Below are positions 1-3,400 of a stretch of DNA of 5,143 nt, one piece after another. Each line of letters begins with the position of its first letter. The stretch's first letter is position 1. This DNA is from Dehalococcoidales bacterium. Lineage in GTDB: Bacteria > Chloroflexota > Dehalococcoidia > Dehalococcoidales > Fen-1064. The DNA lies in assembly GCA_030667735.1 (NCBI GenBank), contig DAOUVG010000132.1:1-5143 (forward strand). The letters run 5' to 3'. The position numbers were made by a program, and so were the translations under genes. The notes under the pieces are model-generated. The model did no database searches. It was not told the origin of the DNA and saw nothing but the letters and a program-made list of their open reading frames with translations.

Positions 1-250
1 CAGTAACCATGACCACTGGCGTTTGCGAGAACTCCCTGATACGGCGGCAGAGCGTGTAGCCGTCTATATCGGGTAACATGACATCCAGCAATATCAGGTC
101 CGGATTTTCCTCCTCAAAGATGTCCAGGACACTTCCACCATTACTGGCATTGACCACACGGTACCCCTCCAGCTCAAGTATACGATGTACCATGCGCAGC
201 ATACGCACATCATCATCGACTGCCAGTATCGAAGTCCCTTTACCGCTCAT
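1..250 (-). CDS. Response regulator, receiver domain (partial; C-terminus outside the window)
   Basis: The first 83 residues form the front half of a CheY-like receiver, which accepts a phosphoryl group from a histidine kinase. Visible landmarks are the acidic pair D12-D13 in ILAVDDD after strand 1, the phospho-acceptor D56 in LILLDVMLPDIDG, and the switch Thr T83 in PVVMVT at the window edge. The ATG at 250 is well supported: a near-perfect Shine-Dalgarno (AAGGAGGTG, 259-267) lies 8 nt upstream, and the gene overlaps the stop of the preceding receiver gene by 11 nt, so the two are probably translated in a coupled way. The VMLPDIDGY and TPVVMVT wording resembles OmpR/PhoB-type regulators, so a winged-helix DNA-binding domain may follow. 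That is inference, because the effector half is not in the window. It is probably the output partner of the kinase ending at 652. Confidence 0.9.
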   Translation of the reverse strand, partial: MSGKGTSILAVDDDVRMLRMVHRILELEGYRVVNASNGGSVLDIFEEENPDLILLDVMLPDIDGYTLCRRIREFSQTPVVMVT

Positions 251-644
251 GATTTCCGCACCTCCTTCCCTGCATAATCCGGTCAATACTCGACTTCAGA
301 TGGTCGGCACTCAGGGGCTTGACCAAGTATTCCGTGGCTCCCATACGCAGGGCTTTCTCCCGCTGGGTCACACCTGCCGAAGCAGTAAAAACAACAGTCG
401 GAATCGTCATTAGCAGCGGCTCTTTACCTCTCCATTCGAGGAAGTGCCAACCATCCAGCTTGGGCAACCTCAGGTCCAACATTATCAAACAGACCCGGTA
501 TATTCTAGCCAGCTTGAGTCCGGTGGCTACATCTTCGGCTTGCAGTACTCTGTAGCCATCAATCTCAAGCACCTTGGAAACGAACTCCCTGATATCAGGG
601 TCATCCTCAATGACGAGGACAGTCAGCACTTCCTTTGCCTTCAT
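240..644 (-). CDS. Single-domain response regulator (CheY-like receiver)
   Basis: This 134-residue protein is one receiver domain with no output domain. It has the acidic pair E13-D14 (VIEDD), the phospho-acceptor D57 (IMLDLRLPKLDGW), the switch Thr T87 (VVFTAS) and the conserved Lys K109 in YLVKP, so the phosphorylation site is complete. Only about 20 residues follow that Lys, enough for the last helix alone. The reading frame is open up to 887, but the ATG at 644 is the sensible start: the receiver fold begins a few residues later and the extra upstream sequence only shadows the kinase gene. The start lies 7 nt after the kinase stop, behind a G-rich stretch (AGGGGG) that is unusually close to the ATG, so reinitiation after the kinase is likely. 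Known roles of such proteins are phosphorelay shuttle, phosphate sink or protein-protein regulator; the sequence does not choose between them. Confidence 0.93.
   Translation of the reverse strand: MKAKEVLTVLVIEDDPDIREFVSKVLEIDGYRVLQAEDVATGLKLARIYRVCLIMLDLRLPKLDGWHFLEWRGKEPLLMTIPTVVFTASAGVTQREKALRMGATEYLVKPLSADHLKSSIDRIMQGRRCGNHER
259..267 (-). promoter_or_regulatory. Strong Shine-Dalgarno for the downstream receiver gene
   Basis: AAGGAGGTG on the minus strand lies 8 nt before the ATG at 250 and inside the last codons of the upstream receiver gene. It fixes the start at 250 and is much stronger than the ribosome site of the gene it sits in. The second receiver protein may therefore be made in greater amounts than the first. 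Confidence 0.85.
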
Positions 645-651
645 TGTCCCC

Positions 652-2151
652 CTAATCTGATTCCGCCGAATCCGTTTCCACGGGGATTGTGAAATAAAAT
701 GTACTTCCCCGGCCAACAGTGCTCTCCGCCCATATCTGACCGCCGTGGGCTTCAACCAGGGCCTTGCAGAGAGCCAGCCCAAGGCCCAGACCGGACGGGT
801 CCTCGGCCATCTTCTGCTCAATACGGTACATTCTGTCAAATACCTTTGACAAGTTAACGCTCGGGATTCCCATTCCATGGTCAGCAACAGATATCATGAC
901 GTCCTTTTGCCGTCTCTCGGCAGACACTATCACCGCACTACCCTGATGAGAGTACTTCGTTGCGTTATCAATCAGGTTGTCAACCACCTGACGGATTCTA
1001 TGGCCATCGATATGCAGCTCCATATCCGGTACTGGTTTCATGAGCACCAACTGGTGGTTGGATCCCCGTACGGTAGCCTCGTCGATAGCCATCTCAAGAA
1101 GTGGTTTGATATTCGTTGGTCTCTTATCCAATCTGAGTAGTCCTGCATCCAGACGTGACATATCGAGAAGGTGTTCAACAAGGTCGGTAAGTCGGTCCGT
1201 AGCCCGGTCAATTGTACCCAGGTAGCTACGCTTCTCCTCCTGGCCTAATTTGTCACTATAGTCGACCAGCATGGTGGAGTACCCTTTTATGATTGCCAGA
1301 GGCGTGCGCAACTCATGGGATACTGTAGAAAGGATGCTGGTCTTCAACTCATCCAGCTCCGCATATTCGTGCATTTCTCGCTGCATATCCGCAGCCTCTT
1401 TGTTTCCCGTGATATCCCGGACGATGGCAAGCACCTCTTCCGGTCCGCTAACGGCAAAGCGAGCTTTATAATCCCGCACCGAACCATTCAATGCCATCCG
1501 GTACTGAGCTACCTGTGTCTCTCCGGTCAGAAGCGCTTGCCTGATGCGGAACATGTGGTCATCGGCCACATCCGGTGGCATAACCTCGGCGATTTTCTTT
1601 CCGAGGAACATGTCCATATGTAGTGAAAGCTTCTCGTCTGCTCCAGGCGTAAAACCAACATAGGTTCCATCCTTCCTGATGTGAAAGACCATGTCCGGAA
1701 GGGCGTCCAGCATAGCGTACTTAGCGGCTTCGCTCTCTCGCAAGGCTCTCTCCAAATCCGCCAGCTTCTTTTCCGTCACCAGTTGGTCGGCGATCAGCAT
1801 CACAGCGCGCGGCAACTGGTCAAGGAAGGCTACGTTCTTTATCAGGTAGTCCCGGGCACCAAGTTTCATCATGGAAACGGCTACCCTTTCGTCCCCCTGC
1901 CCGGTGATGACTATAAATGGTACGCTCCGCTTCTCCTCGTAAAGCGTCCTGATGAGTTGTTCGCCATTCATGTCAGGCAGATAGTAGTCCAGCAGCATCA
2001 GTTCCGGCGGTCTCCGGACTATCCGGTGAAGCGCTTCGGTACCGGAAGAAACACCTTCTACATTAAAGCCGAAATACTCAAGCTTCTTGCAGAGCAGCCG
2101 CAGCAGGACTTTGTCATCTTCAACAATCAGGATAGTGCCGTGTGAACTCAC
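652..2151 (-). CDS. Hybrid sensor histidine kinase: receiver-PAS-HisKA-HATPase (cytoplasmic)
   Basis: From the GTG at 2151 this is a 499-residue protein. An N-terminal receiver (about 4-120) has E11-D12, phospho-acceptor D55 (LLDYYLPDMNG), T83 (VITGQGDE) and K105. A charged helical linker (about 123-142) leads to one PAS domain (about 143-250, ending VRDITGNKEA), then a short coiled coil and a HisKA domain with H279 in VSHELRTPL. The HATPase_c domain has an N box (DNLIDNATKYS, N392/N396), a G1 box (DHGMGI, D424) and a G2 box (GLGLGLALCK from 454). All catalytic motifs are intact. No membrane segment or signal peptide is visible, so the protein should be soluble. The start is uncertain. The frame is open to a TTG at 2322, and a GTG at 2292 has AAGGA 10 nt upstream, but the extra 57 codons use more A/T-ending and AGA/ATA codons and contain a perfect hairpin, so they look like leader. 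It probably phosphorylates the two receiver proteins downstream. Confidence 0.93.
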   Translation of the reverse strand: MSSHGTILIVEDDKVLLRLLCKKLEYFGFNVEGVSSGTEALHRIVRRPPELMLLDYYLPDMNGEQLIRTLYEEKRSVPFIVITGQGDERVAVSMMKLGARDYLIKNVAFLDQLPRAVMLIADQLVTEKKLADLERALRESEAAKYAMLDALPDMVFHIRKDGTYVGFTPGADEKLSLHMDMFLGKKIAEVMPPDVADDHMFRIRQALLTGETQVAQYRMALNGSVRDYKARFAVSGPEEVLAIVRDITGNKEAADMQREMHEYAELDELKTSILSTVSHELRTPLAIIKGYSTMLVDYSDKLGQEEKRSYLGTIDRATDRLTDLVEHLLDMSRLDAGLLRLDKRPTNIKPLLEMAIDEATVRGSNHQLVLMKPVPDMELHIDGHRIRQVVDNLIDNATKYSHQGSAVIVSAERRQKDVMISVADHGMGIPSVNLSKVFDRMYRIEQKMAEDPSGLGLGLALCKALVEAHGGQIWAESTVGRGSTFYFTIPVETDSAESD

Positions 2152-2154
2152 ACG
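2139..2154. repeat. Dyad over the proposed kinase start codon
   Basis: CGTGTGA-AC-TCACACG has 7-bp perfect arms around a 2-bp centre. The proposed GTG start of the kinase (2151-2149) lies within it. As RNA it could form a 6-bp stem with a 4-nt loop that hides the start codon; as DNA it could be an operator half-site pair. The arms recall CRP-type TGTGA/TCACA halves, but the 2-bp spacing is wrong for CRP, which needs 6. If a more upstream start is used, this is simply coding sequence and may be chance. Confidence 0.4.
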
Positions 2155-2257
2155 CTCTCTGTTAATATCAGTGTCTTCCCAAACCGTAGTTGCCCCTCTG
2201 AGATGGTAGGATACAGGCACAGCGATACCCTGCACCACTTTCTTAACCGCTACCTCT

Positions 2258-2279
2258 ATTCTACTCCCAGCAGTAGAAT
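2258..2279 (-). repeat. Perfect 8-bp inverted repeat (hairpin or operator)
   Basis: On the minus strand ATTCTACT and AGTAGAAT flank a 6-nt loop, GCTGGG. The stem is perfect. No T-run follows, so it is not a standard intrinsic terminator. Its size (8-6-8) suits a dimeric DNA-binding protein, and it would also fold in the leader RNA of the downstream kinase gene. It lies within the optional N-terminal extension of that kinase and is one reason for preferring a later start. Confidence 0.5.
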
Positions 2280-2308
2280 GTGGGTCTTTCACGGCAGGTC
2301 TATCCTTG

Positions 2309-2338
2309 TGTATACTTTTCAAGTCACATCTTCTTCAG
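2309..2338 (-). promoter_or_regulatory. Possible sigma70-type promoter for the second operon (weak)
   Basis: A -10-like TATACA (2314-2309) matches 5 of 6 consensus positions. The only -35 candidate at suitable spacing is CTGAAG (2338-2333) with an 18-nt spacer, matching 3 of 6. The position fits transcription of the kinase from its GTG at 2151 with a leader of roughly 150 nt carrying the 2258-2279 hairpin. If the kinase begins at 2322 this cannot be its promoter. Regulated promoters often have poor -35 boxes, but the call rests mainly on one hexamer. Confidence 0.2.
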
Positions 2339-2408
2339 ACCATATTGTATCTAATCCGGCAACGGATACCCGTTTCACCAGGCGTATGGAGCAGCTATCG
2401 ACACTCAT
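2319..2408 (-). CDS. Possible small ORF, 29 codons (leader peptide candidate)
   Basis: An ATG at 2408 preceded by AGGAAAG (2412-2418, with AGGA 6 nt from the ATG) opens a 29-residue reading frame that begins MSVDSCSIRL and ends GLDTIWSEEDVT. Its TGA overlaps the TTG at 2322 that opens the longest version of the downstream kinase frame (TTGA). That arrangement would suit translational coupling or a leader peptide. The peptide resembles nothing I know and has no membrane segment. Against it: frames of this length arise often by chance, and the TTG start itself is doubtful. The Shine-Dalgarno and the stop-start overlap are seen; expression is a guess. Confidence 0.25.
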   Translation of the reverse strand: MSVDSCSIRLVKRVSVAGLDTIWSEEDVT

Positions 2409-2605
2409 GCTCTTTCCTGGTATCCATTCAGGCCCATACTATCCATACAGTAAGCACCATTCCTCCGTTCCGGCGTCTTCCGGACCTGCTGGCACTACAC
2501 CTCTCAGCCTAATTAGTTCCCGGGTAATACGGGCTTTACCAAAGCCACCATGTGCGAATGGCAGCAATAAGGAGCATACAGTAAGGATGGAGTAACGGGT
2601 ATCCG
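2363..2605. repeat. Perfect 12-bp inverted repeat pair, 219 nt apart
   Basis: CGGATACCCGTT at 2363-2374 recurs exactly in reverse complement (AACGGGTATCCG) at 2594-2605. Flanking bases diverge at once on both sides. No transposase or target-site duplication is evident, so I read the pair as two regulator sites or a looping pair rather than ends of an element, with modest confidence. Confidence 0.5.
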
Positions 2606-2728
2606 CCAAAGTACCATTTCTATGTCAGTTGCGGGATGATTGTCATGTCGGCAGTTGCCCCTCAAGGCACCAAAGGCAATATACGTGACAAACCTGACTT
2701 CCATCCGCTCAGGCAGAAGGTGAACTGG

Positions 2729-2760
2729 CTTGACCTGTATAACACGGGTTTCAGGTCAAG
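2729..2760 (-). terminator. 9-bp inverted repeat just after the NarL-type gene (terminator-like or operator)
   Basis: CTTGACCTG and CAGGTCAAG, perfect 9-bp arms around a 14-nt loop, begin 7 nt after the response regulator stop. The position is typical of a transcription terminator or a 3'-end-stabilising hairpin. No run of T follows the stem on the minus strand and the arms are only moderately GC-rich, so a standard intrinsic terminator is not supported. The long spacer and symmetric arms would also fit an operator of two half-sites. Confidence 0.45.
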
Positions 2761-2767
2761 TGCGATA

Positions 2768-3400
2768 TCAGTCCACCAGCTGATTCAGTATCGCGTAGCG
2801 TATCAATTCGGCATTGCCTGACATCTTCATCTTCTCGAGAATCCTTTGACGATAGGTGCTGATAGTCTTTGTACCCAGCATCAGTTCGTCGGCAATCTGC
2901 TTCACGGCCTTACCTGAACCTATCATACAGAGTACCTGGTACTCGCGGTCAGACAGAGACTCGTGAGGGCTCCCTTCGGTGTTACTGTCCAGATTCAAGA
3001 TAATCGTCTCGGCAAGGGAAGAGCTGATGTACCGGCCGCCCAGGGCTACCTTCTGTATAGCAGCCATCAGTTCCTGGGGAGCCCTATCCTTGTTAAGGTA
3101 GCCGGAAGCACCGGCCCGCAGCGCCCGAACGGCATACTGTTCTTCCGGGTGCATGCTTAGCATCAGGATACGCAGTTCCGGCTTCCGGGCTCTCAGTTCT
3201 ATCATCACGTCAAAGCCATTCCTGCCGGGCATGGTGATATCCAGCAGAACCATATCGCATCCCAGCGCCAGGGCTTTTTCCAGTGTTTCTTCCCCTGTTT
3301 CTGCCTCGCCAGCCACAACCAAGTCCGGAGATTTGGATATTATGCGCTTCAGCCCTTCACGTACCACTCCGTGGTCATCGGCAATGAGTATTTTAGTCAC
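2768..3400 (-). CDS. NarL/FixJ-family response regulator (receiver plus LuxR-type HTH)
   Basis: This is a 210-residue DNA-binding response regulator of the usual length for the family. The receiver (about 3-118) has D8-D9, phospho-acceptor D54 (MVLLDITMPGRNG), Ser82 at the switch position (LMLSMH) and K104 in YLNKD. A short linker leads to a LuxR-type helix-turn-helix (about 147-208): LSDREYQVL, then the scaffold and recognition helices around IADELMLGTKTISTYRQRI. Phosphorylation should promote dimerisation and promoter binding. I chose the GTG at 3400: GGAGGAGGAG lies 6 nt upstream, it overlaps the kinase stop as GTGACTAA, and the fold starts at once. The ATG at 3418 has no Shine-Dalgarno, and the longer frame to 3499 shadows the kinase. 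The preceding gene has a HisKA_3 core, the class that normally pairs with NarL-type regulators, so the two are very probably cognate partners. Target genes are not shown; the intergenic region that follows is a natural candidate. Confidence 0.95.
   Translation of the reverse strand: MTKILIADDHGVVREGLKRIISKSPDLVVAGEAETGEETLEKALALGCDMVLLDITMPGRNGFDVMIELRARKPELRILMLSMHPEEQYAVRALRAGASGYLNKDRAPQELMAAIQKVALGGRYISSSLAETIILNLDSNTEGSPHESLSDREYQVLCMIGSGKAVKQIADELMLGTKTISTYRQRILEKMKMSGNAELIRYAILNQLVD

Larger units (their letters stand above)
2152..2767. other. Long intergenic / leader region between two two-component operons
   Basis: About 616 bp separate the NarL-type regulator stop from the preferred start of the downstream kinase (445 bp if the kinase starts at 2322). 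I find no protein of recognisable family on either strand, no tRNA-like fold and no transposase remnant. The stretch does hold several dyads and repeated GGATAC-type cores, listed separately, and weak -10-like hexamers on the minus strand (TACAAT at 2349-2344, TATACA at 2314-2309). In a cluster where genes otherwise overlap or abut, this spacing suggests the control region of the second operon, possibly a target of the NarL-type regulator encoded just upstream. That last point is inference from position. Confidence 0.6.

Noticed and set aside
645..887. N-terminal extension of the single-domain receiver frame
   Set aside because: It overlaps the catalytic end of the kinase in another frame. 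The receiver fold begins just after the ATG at 644.
1681..2145. Plus-strand reading frame of 154 codons
   Set aside because: It is antisense to the receiver and PAS region of the second kinase and has no recognisable domain.
2139..2154. CRP/FNR-type site
   Set aside because: The half-sites resemble TGTGA/TCACA but are separated by 2 bp rather than 6, so the classical site is not met.
2354..2367. ATCCG-GCAA-CGGAT mini-hairpin
   Set aside because: A 5-bp stem with a GNRA-like loop on the plus strand only. It overlaps the 12-bp repeat and is too small to call alone.
2469..2484. TCCGG-CGTCTT-CCGGA inverted repeat
   Set aside because: A 5-bp stem is expected by chance in a region of this size and has no supporting context.
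2484..2511. TPP-riboswitch-like words (CTGAGA and TGCCAGC on the minus strand)
   Set aside because: The spacing is far too short and the other conserved parts of the aptamer are missing. No thiamine gene is nearby.
2203..2595. Plus-strand reading frame of 130 codons across the intergenic region
   Set aside because: No clear ribosome site, a Ser/His/Pro-rich product without domain features, and it runs through the dyads and the probable leader of the kinase gene.
2513..2704. Minus-strand reading frame of 63 codons after the NarL-type regulator
   Set aside because: No Shine-Dalgarno before its ATG and an odd composition with scattered Cys and His in no metal-site pattern. Not enough to call a gene.
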